This document shows, piece by piece, positions 1 through 10,600 of a DNA stretch of 64,000 bases (within the stretch, counting starts at the first letter, position 1; each line of letters begins with the position of its first letter). Location: the NCBI RefSeq assembly GCF_023656565.1, contig NZ_JAMOKG010000003.1, positions 124,001-188,000 of the forward strand. The letters are read 5' to 3'. Under the pieces are notes generated by a model, which saw only the letters and a list, made by a program, of their open reading frames with translations, did not search any database and was not told the origin of the DNA. The position numbers were made by a program, and so were the translations under genes. The DNA comes from Flavobacterium tyrosinilyticum (GTDB taxonomy: Bacteria > Bacteroidota > Bacteroidia > Flavobacteriales > Flavobacteriaceae).

Positions 1-1155
1 TCCCATATCAAAAACATAGAAATTCGGTTTTAACTCTTTTACGGTTTTAACTTCGTATTGTTTCTGAATTGTAACTGGCGGAGCAGTCTGCGGTCTTAAA
101 ACTCCTTTTGGCGCTTCTTGAACCACAACTTTTTTCCAATCTCTATCTTTGAAACCTTTTCTGTTCCAACCTTTTTGTTCTAGATTGGCATTGTAATCTT
201 CTCCTCCAAAAATACTATTGTACGTAATCGGACTTTTGCTGTATTTCCAAGTTCTATCTGACTTTATAATTTCTTCTGAACCATCATTATACTTGATTTT
301 CATCTTAAAGAATAAAGTCGGCGGACCAAAACTCACGAAGAATTTCGTATATCGTTCTGCCAATGTATTGTACATTCCGTTTCCTAACAAAACAGCAATT
401 ATGTTATCGCCTTTTTGAAATTCTTTTGCGCTTAATTCGTAAACATTGTAATTAACCGTTTTATCATAATCTGTCCACAAAGGCGCAAATTGGCTGTTAC
501 CCACTTTATTACCGTTGATAGTCAATTCGTAATGTCCTAATCCTGAAATGTAAACTATAGCTTCTTTGACTGCTTTTTCAACTTCAAAAGGCTTACGCAA
601 CATAATACTTCTTCGTGCCAAGGAATCGGAAGCGTTGATAAACGAGTTCTTTTTTTCTCTGTTGAAAGTGGCTGTGTGATAATTTCTTCCTTCTGGTAAA
701 TGACTGTCAGCTTTGGTAATTGCACCAATCCAAGTCGGATTTAAATCGGATTCTAATGGAGCGGTTCTGAATGAAGCTGTTCTACTCCATTTTGAAACTT
801 TCCCTGACTGATTCCACACTTTTACTTTCCAGAAATATTTGGTTTCGCTTTTTAATGGTTTTCCGTTATAAACGATATGAAGGTTTTTATCGGTATTAAC
901 TCTTCCGCTGTTCCAAATATCTCCGTCGTCATTGTTCAATTTTTCTTCTGATGAAGCTACTAAAATCAAATAAGCAACTTGCGATGCATCGGATTCTTTT
1001 GAAACCAACTGCCAGCTCAATCTCGGCTGATTTTCAACAACTGCTAATGGATTTTCGGCCATTTCTGTTGTTAGGCGTACAGGCAGAATTTGTCCATTTG
1101 AAATGAAAAAGAAAAAAACAAAAATGAAGGTTAATATGGATTTTGAAATATTCAC
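1..1155 (-). CDS. alpha-L-rhamnosidase N-terminal part (GH78), incomplete at window edge
   Basis: 385 codons are present and the frame is open to the left edge. The start is inferred to be GTG: it opens directly into a signal peptide (about residues 1-22, Phe/Ile-rich, ending SNGQ), and the first in-frame ATG (residue 32) would delete it. Residues about 35-125 read as the fibronectin-type domain of bacterial rhamnosidases (PRLSWQL, YFWKVKVWNQSG). Then follow TWIGA and a jelly-roll segment (VYISGLGHYELTINGNKVG, FAPLWTDYDKTVNYNVYEL) typical of the Bac_rhamnosid_N region. The catalytic (alpha/alpha)6 barrel lies outside the window, so activity cannot be judged. GH78 enzymes release terminal L-rhamnose by inversion, in pectin usually from rhamnogalacturonan. 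It is the last visible gene of the susC-led block. Confidence 0.85.
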   Translation of the reverse strand, partial: MNISKSILTFIFVFFFFISNGQILPVRLTTEMAENPLAVVENQPRLSWQLVSKESDASQVAYLILVASSEEKLNNDDGDIWNSGRVNTDKNLHIVYNGKPLKSETKYFWKVKVWNQSGKVSKWSRTASFRTAPLESDLNPTWIGAITKADSHLPEGRNYHTATFNREKKNSFINASDSLARRSIMLRKPFEVEKAVKEAIVYISGLGHYELTINGNKVGNSQFAPLWTDYDKTVNYNVYELSAKEFQKGDNIIAVLLGNGMYNTLAERYTKFFVSFGPPTLFFKMKIKYNDGSEEIIKSDRTWKYSKSPITYNSIFGGEDYNANLEQKGWNRKGFKDRDWKKVVVQEAPKGVLRPQTAPPVTIQKQYEVKTVKELKPNFYVFDMG

Positions 1156-1343
1156 TTTATAAATTTTTAATTTAACCATTAAGATATTAAGTAAATTAAG
1201 CTCATCATGTCGAAAATCTAAGCCTTAAATTTAGTTCATTAAGTCTTCCTTTACTTAATCTTTCGGTGTGAAAACTTTATGACCTCAAATAAGTCAAACT
1301 AAACATTCAGCTTAATTTACTTAATCTCTTAATGGTAAAATAA
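1156..1343. repeat. intergenic inverted repeat (MITE-like, about 160 bp)
   Basis: Two arms of about 28 bp face each other (1175-1202 and 1309-1336). The left arm begins ACCATTAAGATATTAAGT and the right arm ends in the near-complement CTTAATCTCTTAATGGT. The interior is AT-rich and non-coding. No other copy was recognised in the window. Confidence 0.7.
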
Positions 1344-3209
1344 TTATAACTTTTTAGTAATCAAAGATTCGATATTGAATACTGCCTCTGGAATTAATTT
1401 TCCGGTTTGAGGCAGATCGTCGTAATCGTCTGTGTCTGGCGCTGTGTCAGCATCTGGCGAATGTCTCTGTTCTCCTGTGCGGAACATAATTCGCTCGAAA
1501 CCATCTGTTGGCGCATAAAATATCTTTGTTGATTCTTTTCCATCGTTTACTTTTATAGTATACTGACGGTTTTTAGCATCTAATTTAACTGTGATTGTAT
1601 ATGATTTGTTTGCTTCATATTTTGTAACCGAACTCAAACGCGCACCATTTTTTACCTTTAATTCTCCATCCGAATCAAAAATCAATCTTACCGATGGTAA
1701 ACCTTGTTTGTTTTGGAATTCAATCTGCAATAAACCATGATTGTTTTGCTCTGGTTTAACTGTGAAAATGGCTTCCATTTTTGATGCAAAAGGAATAACT
1801 CTTTCAGCACGTGAATAGTCAAAATAATCCTGATCTCTTAAAGTCAGCCATTTTTTACCATCAGCTTTCTTTTCGATTTTTGTCGATGCCCAGGAAAGAT
1901 CGTACGTATTCCATAATTTTAATTCTTGTCCGTCTGGAAGAGTATTGAAAACGTCATTTACATTTTCGGTAACAACCGAAGTTACTGGAACTGGAATCGA
2001 AGCCACCCAAATATCCTCTTTGTTCATACTGTAACCTACCCAGATTTTTCCGTCTGGTGGAGTTCCGTTTTTCTCTGTAATTCCGCGAACGTATTGAGGG
2101 CCTGCTGATTTGTAGTTTCCACCGTAACGCATCGGACTTACTTCTCCGTGAACTAATAATAAATCTTTATAATTCAATCCATCATCACTTGTTGAAATTG
2201 CCAAAGGCCAACGATATTCTGACGGATTATAAAGTGTCGCATAACGATTGTCTGACGTTTTTTGTCCCCAGATTTTAGCATTGCTGTTTACAAATCCCGG
2301 CGCACGCAATGGCATATAATCCCAAGATTTTCCTCCGTCTTTGCTGATCGAAGTTAAAGCATGTTTCCATAAACCGACTACGTTTCCGTTTGGCAAATGG
2401 TAATAACTAAAGGCTTTGTAAGGTTTCTGTAACGGAATCAATTCATCATCACGATCGGCTTCTTCCACCCATTGCTGTAAAACCAATGGTTCTGATAAAA
2501 TTTCTTCGCAGGCTTTTTTCAAACCTTTGTCTTTTGATGTGGTATAAAATGGGAATTTCGATTTCGATTTATCCCAAGTTTTGTTGTATCTAATGAAATA
2601 AATTTCACCAAAACTTCCGTCTTTCTTGATTTCACGGATTACACGTCCAATTCCTTTTCCGTCGTTTGGATCGTCTTTTTCATCCATTGCGATTCCGTAA
2701 TATGCTAAGGCAAAAAGTCTTTTGTCTTTTGACGTATAAAAGCCCATTCTTTGGTGCATAATTGCATCGAGGTTTTTGGCAACGCCTTCAACGCCTTCTT
2801 TTTTCCATCCGTCTGGAATTCGATAAATTGGGAAAATCACTTCTGGTTTAGTCCACGTGACACCGTCTTTAGAAGTCATTAATAAAGTTTGGCTTGGCGG
2901 AATATGCTCACCTGAAGGATCGCTTAAATAATGTAAATAAAAAGTATTATTCCAATACGCCACCATCGGCTGGTGGTTGTAAGTCCAGCCAAAACCATCA
3001 GCTTTCTCGGGATGTTCACGGCTTGCACGCATAATTTGCGTAGCGTGAACTCCAACCGCTGGACTTAACTGTCCGTGATGGTAATCGATGTTTGAAACTG
3101 TTTTGCCAACATAACGCACTGTGTCGTTTTGTGCATTTACAGCGGTGCAAGCCAATAAAATTGTGGCTGTGGTTATGATGTTGGTTTTTATGTTTTGGAA
3201 AGTAATCAT
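1344..3209 (-). CDS. secreted sialidase-fold (BNR/Asp-box) glycosidase-like protein with C-terminal jelly roll
   Basis: Signal peptide residues 1-27 (TAVNAQ). Asp-box-like motifs recur at about 113-119 (SKDGVTW), 288-296 (ISKDGGKSW) and 340-347 (TSDDGLNY), the signature of beta-propellers of the sialidase superfamily. Residues about 430-600 look like a concanavalin-type beta-sandwich (MEAIFTVKPEQNN, GLLQIEFQN). The substrate is not known: such proteins are often labelled exo-alpha-sialidase, but its place among rhamnosidases, GH28 and PL1 genes argues for a pectic sugar rather than sialic acid. The propeller fold is well supported, the specificity is not. Confidence 0.6.
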   Translation of the reverse strand: MITFQNIKTNIITTATILLACTAVNAQNDTVRYVGKTVSNIDYHHGQLSPAVGVHATQIMRASREHPEKADGFGWTYNHQPMVAYWNNTFYLHYLSDPSGEHIPPSQTLLMTSKDGVTWTKPEVIFPIYRIPDGWKKEGVEGVAKNLDAIMHQRMGFYTSKDKRLFALAYYGIAMDEKDDPNDGKGIGRVIREIKKDGSFGEIYFIRYNKTWDKSKSKFPFYTTSKDKGLKKACEEILSEPLVLQQWVEEADRDDELIPLQKPYKAFSYYHLPNGNVVGLWKHALTSISKDGGKSWDYMPLRAPGFVNSNAKIWGQKTSDNRYATLYNPSEYRWPLAISTSDDGLNYKDLLLVHGEVSPMRYGGNYKSAGPQYVRGITEKNGTPPDGKIWVGYSMNKEDIWVASIPVPVTSVVTENVNDVFNTLPDGQELKLWNTYDLSWASTKIEKKADGKKWLTLRDQDYFDYSRAERVIPFASKMEAIFTVKPEQNNHGLLQIEFQNKQGLPSVRLIFDSDGELKVKNGARLSSVTKYEANKSYTITVKLDAKNRQYTIKVNDGKESTKIFYAPTDGFERIMFRTGEQRHSPDADTAPDTDDYDDLPQTGKLIPEAVFNIESLITKKL

Positions 3210-3341
3210 TCTATATTTTTTTGTTTCACGCAGATTTTGCAGATTTTAGCTGATCAACGCAGATTTTTTCTGCTATAATTTAAAATAAAAATCTGCTTGA
3301 TCTGCTTAAATCATTTTTAGATCTGCCTGAAATTTTTCTAA
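3210..3341. repeat. intergenic repeat family C (TTTCACGCAGATTT...)
   Basis: Imperfect palindrome of CAGATTTTGCAGATTTTAGC-type units, beginning TTTCACGCAGATTT and ending GATCTGCCTGAAAT. Relatives lie at 7584-7620, 25681-25893, 36160-36228 and 41009-41094, all intergenic. Confidence 0.7.
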
Positions 3342-4259
3342 CTATTTTTTTTCTATTAATCCCTTCAAAACGTCGTGAGAGATTGTTGTAATCGTTCCGT
3401 GTTTATGTCCTTCTGGAAGGCTTATTTTGGATGATACATCTTCAAAATGAACAAAATCTGTTGTGCTTAGGGCTTTATAATTTTTTGAACCGTAATTGTC
3501 ATAATACAACAACCAGTTTTTATCGACTTTAACTACTGTCGGGCCTTCCGATAAATATTCAGTTAAAGGCTCTGAACTTTTTTGAAATGGACCTAAAGGA
3601 GATTTTCCGAAAGCTACTTTTATGTTTCGCATGGGTCTCGTATTGTCTTTCAAAACCAAAACATAATCTTTTTTGCTTTTTTTGACAATCACACAATCAA
3701 TTACACTGAAACCTGCATCGTAATATAATTTTGTATCTGAAAACGTTTTGAAATCCTTAGTCGTTACATAATACATTCTGTGGTTGTTTTTCTCTTCTTC
3801 TACTCCTTTTGGATATCTAAACGGAATTGTCGATGCCCAAATAATGATATATTCTTTTTTTACATCATCATAAAAAATCTCAGGCGCCCAAACGTTTACC
3901 ACTTCTGGTTCGTTTTTCATCACAGGAATATATTGTTGTTCTGACCAATGAATCAAATCTTTTGAACTGGCATAGCCAAAACCATTTCCACCTTTCCAGT
4001 CAGTTGTCCAAACCATATGATACGTTCCGTCTGCTCCTTTTGTGATTGATGGGTCACGCATGATTTTACTGGCTCCGATTTCTGGTTTTAAAAATGATCC
4101 TTCTAATCCCTTCCAGTTGTAACCGTCTTCGCTATATGCCAAATATAAACCTTCTGTTGCGGGTTCTCTAAACGACGTAAAAAGATATAAATCTTTCTTT
4201 TTCTGCGAATAACTCACAGCAAAAAGCGAAAGGGTTAGTATGATGAATATTTTTTTCAT
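3342..4259 (-). CDS. glycoside hydrolase family 43-like secreted enzyme
   Basis: 305 residues from the chosen ATG, which opens directly into a signal peptide (MKKIFIILTLSLFAVSYSQ); an upstream in-frame start would add 12 residues read from a repeat. The GH43 five-bladed propeller motifs are in order: RDPS at 68-71 (Asp69 as general base), NVWAPEIF at 122-129, VID at about 186-188 (Asp pKa modulator) and SEGP at 237-240 (Glu238 as acid). Probable role: removal of arabinofuranose or galactose from pectic side chains in the periplasm or at the surface. Subfamily and linkage cannot be told from sequence alone. It lies between the sialidase-like gene and GH28 in the susC-led block. Confidence 0.8.
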   Translation of the reverse strand: MKKIFIILTLSLFAVSYSQKKKDLYLFTSFREPATEGLYLAYSEDGYNWKGLEGSFLKPEIGASKIMRDPSITKGADGTYHMVWTTDWKGGNGFGYASSKDLIHWSEQQYIPVMKNEPEVVNVWAPEIFYDDVKKEYIIIWASTIPFRYPKGVEEEKNNHRMYYVTTKDFKTFSDTKLYYDAGFSVIDCVIVKKSKKDYVLVLKDNTRPMRNIKVAFGKSPLGPFQKSSEPLTEYLSEGPTVVKVDKNWLLYYDNYGSKNYKALSTTDFVHFEDVSSKISLPEGHKHGTITTISHDVLKGLIEKK

Positions 4260-4338
4260 GATATAAAATTGAACACTAATTTCACGAATTATCACGAATT
4301 AAATTGGTGTAAATTCGTGAAATTAGTGTTATTATAAT
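4260..4338. repeat. intergenic repeat family D (CACGAATT hairpin)
   Basis: Long hairpin with arms AACACTAATTTCACGAATT and AATTCGTGAAATTAGTGTT (4272-4332). Related elements lie at 7538-7648 and 53344-53451. Confidence 0.75.
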
Positions 4339-5907
4339 CTATTCTGTAATTGCTTTTTTATCTAAAGAAGCGCCTTTTTTGATTTTCGTTGTCACGTTGT
4401 TTAAAACATTATTTTTCAAGAAAATGTTTTTAGTGTCTTTTCCATCCGCTTCGATAAAAATATCGGTTGGATTGAATGGAAAATTATTATTAATCAACGC
4501 ATTAGAAATATTATCTAATTTGATAACCGGAACGCCTTTTATTGGTGTTGAAGATCCAACATTATCTAAAATGATATTTTTTGAATCTGATATTTTGAAA
4601 GAAGAACCAACGGTTGCATTTACTTTTACATCGTGAAATTCAACATCTGTGGCTGTACTTACTGTAAAACCTTCTTTTCCATCCATATTGATGTTCGAGA
4701 AAGTGATATTTTGAATCGGCATTTCGGTAATTCCCAGAATCTGTCCAGCTTTGTTTACGTTTGAAGCTGTAATATTACTCATGTGAATGTTTCTGAAAAT
4801 CGGCGTTTTTTCGGTTACTGGATCAACCTGAGTTCCTTTATCGTAGAAAAGACTTAAAACAATAGCTTCTTCTTTGATGTTTTTCATGACGATATTATCG
4901 ACACGAATATCTTCTACAACACCGCCTCTTCCACGAGCCGATTTGATACGGATTCCGCGATCTGTTCCATCAAAAACACAATTTGAAATGGTGATTTTTT
5001 TGATTCCGCCAGACATTTCGCTTCCGATAACTACTCCGCCGTGACCGCTTAACATGGTGCAGTTTGTGATCGTTACGTTTTCTGTAGCTTTTCCATATTT
5101 ACGTCCGTCTCCGTCTCTTCCTGATTTGATCGTAATACAATCGTCCCCAACGCTGATATGGCAATTTGAAATATGAACATTCGTGCAAGAAGAAGGATTG
5201 ATTCCGTCTGTATTTGGCGAATGCGGATTGAAAATTGAAATTCCTGTAACGGTCACATTATCACAGAATTCTGGGTTAATGGTCCAGAAAGGTGAATTTT
5301 GAAACGTAACACCTTCAATTAAAATATTTTTACAATTGTAAGCCTGAAAGAAAGAAGGTCTGAAGAATTTCTTGTCCACCGTTCTTTTATAATACGGTTC
5401 TGTGTAAAGACCTTTGTTTTGCTCTTCCCACATGGTTTGGTATTTGGTTGGAGGAAGTGGTTCTTTAGCAGTTTCAATTCGGTACACTTCATTCCACCAC
5501 GCTTTTCCCTGTCCGTCGATTATGCCTCTTCCTGTGATTGTGATGTTTTCTACGTCTTTTGCGTAAAATAAGGGTTGGAAGCTTTTCATTACAATTCCTT
5601 CGTAACGCATCTCTACATAAGGTAGAAAATCATCAAAGTTCTCTGAAAATTTCAAAAGTGCTCCAGAATCTAAATGAATCGTAATGTTGCTTCTTAGTGT
5701 TAAAGCTCCTGTTAAATATTCTCCCGCAGGAAAAAAGATAGTTCCTCCGCCGTTTTTAGATGCTTTTTCGATGGCATTTTGAATGGCTTGGGTACATTTT
5801 ATTCCTTTGTTGTTTCCTCCTTCGTTTAAGATGTTTAGCCAGCCGTCGTTTGCGAAAGCGGTGTTTAATCCGGTTATGAAGCAGAGTATTATTAGTATAT
5901 TTTTCAT
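4339..5907 (-). CDS. GH28 polygalacturonase-type glycoside hydrolase
   Basis: 522 residues, right-handed beta-helix. The start is set at the ATG that begins the signal peptide (MKNILIILCFITGLNTAFA); an upstream extension of 44 codons is only translated repeat DNA. All GH28 motifs are present: NTDG at 232-235 (Asp234), GDD at 254-256 (Asp255, Asp256), GHGG at 288-291 (His289) and RIK at 320-322. GH28 hydrolyses alpha-1,4-galacturonate links or rhamnogalacturonan by inversion. Endo or exo mode is not decided, but the large insertion at about 130-185 (QGKAWWNEVY onward) is typical of exo-type bacterial members. It sits between GH140 and GH43 in the susC-led block. Confidence 0.9.
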   Translation of the reverse strand: MKNILIILCFITGLNTAFANDGWLNILNEGGNNKGIKCTQAIQNAIEKASKNGGGTIFFPAGEYLTGALTLRSNITIHLDSGALLKFSENFDDFLPYVEMRYEGIVMKSFQPLFYAKDVENITITGRGIIDGQGKAWWNEVYRIETAKEPLPPTKYQTMWEEQNKGLYTEPYYKRTVDKKFFRPSFFQAYNCKNILIEGVTFQNSPFWTINPEFCDNVTVTGISIFNPHSPNTDGINPSSCTNVHISNCHISVGDDCITIKSGRDGDGRKYGKATENVTITNCTMLSGHGGVVIGSEMSGGIKKITISNCVFDGTDRGIRIKSARGRGGVVEDIRVDNIVMKNIKEEAIVLSLFYDKGTQVDPVTEKTPIFRNIHMSNITASNVNKAGQILGITEMPIQNITFSNINMDGKEGFTVSTATDVEFHDVKVNATVGSSFKISDSKNIILDNVGSSTPIKGVPVIKLDNISNALINNNFPFNPTDIFIEADGKDTKNIFLKNNVLNNVTTKIKKGASLDKKAITE

Positions 5908-6098
5908 AGTTGTGTTTTTTGGATAATCGTACTTTTTGTCATTCCGAGGAACGAGGAATCTCACTAGAAATTCCGTAAAATAATTCGCCAATCTTTGTCG
6001 AGTTTCTTGTGTGATTTCTCCTTTCAGTCGAAATGACAAGATTGTGGTTACTGTGACCAGACCTAACAGGTTTTAAAAACCTGTTAGGTCTCTCGTTC
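5908..6098. repeat. intergenic repeat families A and B, adjacent copies
   Basis: Family A, about 105 bp (5937-6041): left arm GTCATTCCGAGGAACGAGG, core CACTAGAAATTCCG, AATCTTTGT, right arm ending CGAAATGACA; the two arms belong to different sequence variants. Directly beside it is a family B hairpin (6064-6093), ACCTAACAGG-TTTTAAAAA-CCTGTTAGGT. The same A+B pair recurs at 10,902-11,062. Confidence 0.8.
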
Positions 6099-7502
6099 CT
6101 AAATAGATCTCAAAATCAAAACCCAGTCATTACCATCTTCTTTTTTTCCTTCTGGCTGAAAATTTTGAGTTCCTTTATTGTCAAATGTTCCGATTTTGGT
6201 TTTCTTTCCAGTTCTTGGATTGTACCAAGTCGCTTCGAATTTATCTCCTGAAATTTTACCAAGTTTTACTTCTATTATTCTTCCGTTGTACGTGTATAAT
6301 AAAGCGTATTTTTCTCCTCTTATAGCTGGAATATAATCGTATTTCTCACCTTGATTCACCACTAAAGAAACATCTGGAACTCCTTCTATAAATGGAAACT
6401 CTTCCATTAATCTTTTAATATAAACCATTTGTTTTGCTCCAGGCGCATTAATGGCTGATGTCCATAATTCTTTGTTTCCGTACGCTGGTTTATCTCCTTT
6501 TCTGAACATTTGCATTACAGCGTTATGTCCGTACGTATAACCTGCTCCGCCTGATAAAACCGACCAGTATCCGTAACGACGAACATCGCTTGCTGTCCAT
6601 TTTGGCTGTAGAGTATCGTGCAAACCGTGCGGAATTCCTTCGTAAGATGGCTCTCCGTCAAGTGTAGGTTTTGTTGGTTTTAATTCGAAATCTCTTAGTA
6701 CAAATTTGTAATTGTCTTCTTTAAAATTCGTTTTTGATGAATCCTGATCGTATCTTCTATGTCCGGATTGGAACATATTGAAATCCAGCCATTTTTCGTT
6801 GTGGAAGTTCTCTGAAGAATCAGTTCTTCCAAAAGGATGAAAAGTCACTAATTGGTTTGGATTATTGGTTTTTAAAGTATTTCCGATGGCATTCCAGATA
6901 TCCTGAAATTCGTTTCCGTGCGTATCTCCTCCATTTAACCAAATTACGTTGGTTCTGTTTTTATAACGATTAGCTAAGAACTTCGCATATTCAGTTGCCT
7001 GTTCTTTGCTTACTTTATTTCCTTTTGAAACGTTTGTTCCCCAAACCGGAACCATGGCCAAATAAATTCCGTTTTTCTGAGCCACGTCTAGAGTGTAATC
7101 TACATGATCCCAATAATCGTATTGCTTCGCATCTTTAAAATCATTTCCTGCCGTAATTAAGGGTTTTGAAACGTCTTCGTTGATTAACGCTGCATCACCA
7201 TAAACGTTAACGGCATTTATGTTATGTAAAACCATTACCTGAACAACATTGAACCCTTTGTCTTTTCTGTCTTTGAAATATTTCTCAACGCCTGCTCTAT
7301 CCAGTTTTCCGAATGCCAGCCAGCCCGTGTCTCCTAACCAGAAAAATGGTTTTTCGTTTTCGGTAACAAAATAATGCTGATTTTTAGATACTTTGATTTC
7401 AGGCAGAGATGCTTTTGTTTTGGCAGATTGCGAAAATCCGCTTTGTGCTGTCAACATAAAGCTTATACAAAGAGCGTATAAAGATTTAATTTTCAGATTC
7501 AT
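6099..7502 (-). CDS. GH140 apiosidase-like glycoside hydrolase (DUF4038 type)
   Basis: 467 residues with signal peptide 1-24 (SGFSQ). The N-terminal KPFFWLGDTGW and IWLNGGDTHG motifs, and TLDGEPSYEG further on, are those of the DUF4038/GH140 (beta/alpha)8 barrel. By family analogy Asp193 (NGGD) is the acid/base and Glu284 (DGEP) the nucleophile. The C-terminal 90 residues match the beta-sandwich that ends these enzymes (YNPRTGKKTKIG). The characterised GH140 member releases apiose-linked side chains of rhamnogalacturonan II, but the wider DUF4038 family is larger than that activity, so apiosidase is a probable rather than proven call. Confidence 0.75.
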   Translation of the reverse strand: MNLKIKSLYALCISFMLTAQSGFSQSAKTKASLPEIKVSKNQHYFVTENEKPFFWLGDTGWLAFGKLDRAGVEKYFKDRKDKGFNVVQVMVLHNINAVNVYGDAALINEDVSKPLITAGNDFKDAKQYDYWDHVDYTLDVAQKNGIYLAMVPVWGTNVSKGNKVSKEQATEYAKFLANRYKNRTNVIWLNGGDTHGNEFQDIWNAIGNTLKTNNPNQLVTFHPFGRTDSSENFHNEKWLDFNMFQSGHRRYDQDSSKTNFKEDNYKFVLRDFELKPTKPTLDGEPSYEGIPHGLHDTLQPKWTASDVRRYGYWSVLSGGAGYTYGHNAVMQMFRKGDKPAYGNKELWTSAINAPGAKQMVYIKRLMEEFPFIEGVPDVSLVVNQGEKYDYIPAIRGEKYALLYTYNGRIIEVKLGKISGDKFEATWYNPRTGKKTKIGTFDNKGTQNFQPEGKKEDGNDWVLILRSI

Positions 7503-7658
7503 TTTGGTTTGTTTTTGAATTTATGTTTTTTGGTTTTTAGCCACGAATTCACGAATTATTTTTTTATAATCTTTGTGTTTTATTTCACGCAGATTTAGGT
7601 AATTAATCAGATTAATTCTTCTCAAAATTAATTCGTGAATTCGTGGCTATTAAAACTT
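7503..7658. repeat. intergenic repeat family D with an inserted family C fragment
   Basis: Outer arms AGCCACGAATTCACGAATTA and AATTCGTGAATTCGTGGCT (7538-7648) enclose a TTTCACGCAGATTTAGG piece of family C, so one repeat is nested in another. Confidence 0.7.
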
Positions 7659-10600
7659 TTATTTCTTTACTACAAAAAGCACTTTTTCTTTTATTTCGGC
7701 TTGTGGGATTGTCACTTGTTTTCCTCCGCTGATATTTGCTTTTTTCGTTATATTTCCTGTTGTTGCGTTGATTGCAAATACTTCAAATGTTCCTTTTTCG
7801 TTTGATAAATCGATTGTGATATCTTGGTCGTTTTTCAAATAAAAAAGATAGCTTTTTCCTTTGTTCTCCAATTTCCAAAGGTTATCTGAAAACGTATTTC
7901 CGTCAACTAATTTCATTTCGCTTAAAGCGGCATAAAACTGTGGTAATTCGATTTTTGGAATGTTTGGCAACGAAGCTCCAGCCATTAAAGCTGGCCATCC
8001 GAATCTTGAAGAACCGTCTGTTGAATATAAAATGACTTTTTCAGGATATTTTTCTCTGTATTCACGAACGGCGCGATATACCTGATTGTCGGTTTCTTTT
8101 CCGGTTTTTAGCTTTCTAGCGTGCTGTCTTGGTGCTAAATTTACGCCTCCTTGTGGAGCGTAAGCTGAACCGTCTTCTTTGTAATACCAATAACGAATGT
8201 CGATTACGTCAACGGTTTTTACTCTTTTAGCATCATTTAAAATAGCATCCTGAACATCTTTTGTGGCACTTAAACCAATTAAGCCTTTTTTTCCTGTTTC
8301 GTCTTTCCACTTTTGGGCTTGGTCTAACCAGAATTCCATAAAATGTAACGGACCTGTATATTCGGCACTTGTCAACTGAATTACGTTGCTGTTTTCCTGA
8401 AAGTTTTCGAATGATTTTCTGATGAAACCTTCGTGTAATTTTCTTCTTTGAGCATTCGTAATATCATAAAACTGCTCCGCCATAAAAATACGTTTATCTC
8501 CTGCATAAGGCGGTGGCTCAGGAAATCCTGTGCTGTTGATATTGTTTGCTGAACGCCAAGGTGAACTTGCCCAATGCGCTCCTGCCTCTAAAATATTGTG
8601 CTGAAAATATTGCTGATTGATTAACATTTGTCCGTTTGGTTCTGCAAGCGTTGCAAACTGCGCTAAACGACTCCAGTACCAATCGTTGAATTTTGTTAAA
8701 TCATATTTACTTAAATGATCCCAAGCTAGATCTTGTCCGCTTCTTGCGAAAGGCTGTTCGTAAAACGGAGGCCAAACATCATCATCGATTCTTCGAACAC
8801 GTTCGTGATCGTCCATTCTTCTGTCGTACCATAAACCGTAATTGTGTTCTAAGGAAACGATATTGTTTTTAGTTAAATAGTCTACAGTTTCCTGAACTTT
8901 ATCGGTCAATCCGTTTCCAGTTCTTCCAGGTACAAAACGCGTAATGTGCGGTGTTGATTTGTTTACGAAATCATCGGTTAAATCGCCTCTCCACCATGCG
9001 ACATTGGTTTGTTTTCCTGCAATTACTTTTCCTTCAAAAGTTAGCCAGCCGTTTTGAGTTGTTACTTTTGAAGCTGATTTTTCTGTTTTATTTGAAGCAA
9101 CTTTTAAATCGTTTGCATTTTTTAAACCTTTACTGTCAGTATTAATCGGATTTGCTTTTGAAGCTTCTGCAATCCATTCTTGTAAACTTTTTGCGGTTGT
9201 AGCCGAATTTTTAGTCAATTCAGCTGCAACTTCAATACTCGGACTTGAAGATGGTTCTGAACCTAAATCGTAAATAAATGGCTGAACTGGAAGTTTTCCT
9301 AATCTAGCTTCTAACTGCGTGTAGAATAAACTTCTTGGACTGATGTGTCCGTTAACGTCTTTCCAATGTCCGTTTCCTCCAAATTGTCCCCAAACTCCAA
9401 AAGCCCAGTTTTGTGCTGTTGGCGGACTATAACATTCTACTTTTGATGCCGATGATTCCCAGATTACAGAATTAGCTGCTGTCCATCCTGCTCCTCTTCC
9501 GCCTTGTTCTCTGTTATTATAACTTAATGCTTTTCCGTCGATATTGGCAATGTCAAATAAAACTCCGGTTGCCCAGCTTCCGATTGCACCGCTGTTTTCG
9601 AATGGTAAATGTGATTCGCATTGTACGAAAGCATTTGGACCAGTTGTCCCGAATCCGCCCACAGCGAAATCATGATATCCAAATTCTGAATAACAACGCT
9701 GAAATAGAGTCTGCTGGCCTTCTGTATAAAAAGTATGTCTTCTAAATGAAGCTATTTCTGAAATTGGTTCTGTTGCCATACAATCTTCAACCGTAATTTG
9801 CTGACTTGTTTTTAAAATCGTAACGGCTCCGCCTGCAAAGTGTTTGAAATTCACTTGTTTTACCCAAGCATTTCTAGCGCTTTCAATGCTGATTGCCTGC
9901 CAGCGGTGTTCTTCATCTTTTAAATTAGAAGCATTATAAGTTGATTTTATTAAGATATTTTCAATTCCGTTATTTTCAATTCTTCCTGACCATGAATAAA
10001 CGGTTACGTTTGAAGTTCCGAAAACATCATCTAATGACATTGTAATTGGAGCATTTACGGTTACTTCGTTTCCGTTGATTTTGGTAACGACACGATTCCA
10101 AGTGGTAATCCAGTCGCCTTTTTTCCAGCCAATCCAAGAAGTTTCTCCACCGAAATCCTGCATGTTTACTTCTTTAATGAAATTATCTGTTAAAGGTTTG
10201 CTGATTTCGATTTCTTCTCCAACTTTTAATTTTGAAGTATTTTTTAATTGGATTTTCTGAGTTCCAAGTGGCGTATAAGCGTTAGCGAATTCAAATGAAT
10301 CTTTATACACTTTATCGTTTATGCCTACAATTCTAATTAAAGCTTCTCTTTCTAATCCGGTTCCTAAAAGTATGGTTCCGTTTTCGGAATTTCCGCTTCC
10401 TCTTAAAACTACTCCCGATTTCCTGATGTATAATGTTCCGCTGATTTTAAAAGTTCCTTTGTCTAACAAAACTGCTCCGCGAAATCCTGATTTATCTGGT
10501 TTTAATGCACTTACATAATCAATTGCGTTTTGGATTTTCTGCGTTGCATCATCCTCTTGTATAGAAACGAAAATTTTGTTGTCCAGATTCGGAATCGCAA

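Noticed and set aside
5908..6039. Longer N-terminus for the GH28 protein (also for GH106 at 35,954-36,058 and the DUF5703 protein at 30,707-30,799)
   Set aside because: The extra codons are translated repeat DNA and would bury the signal peptide. The ATG at the signal peptide is the better start.
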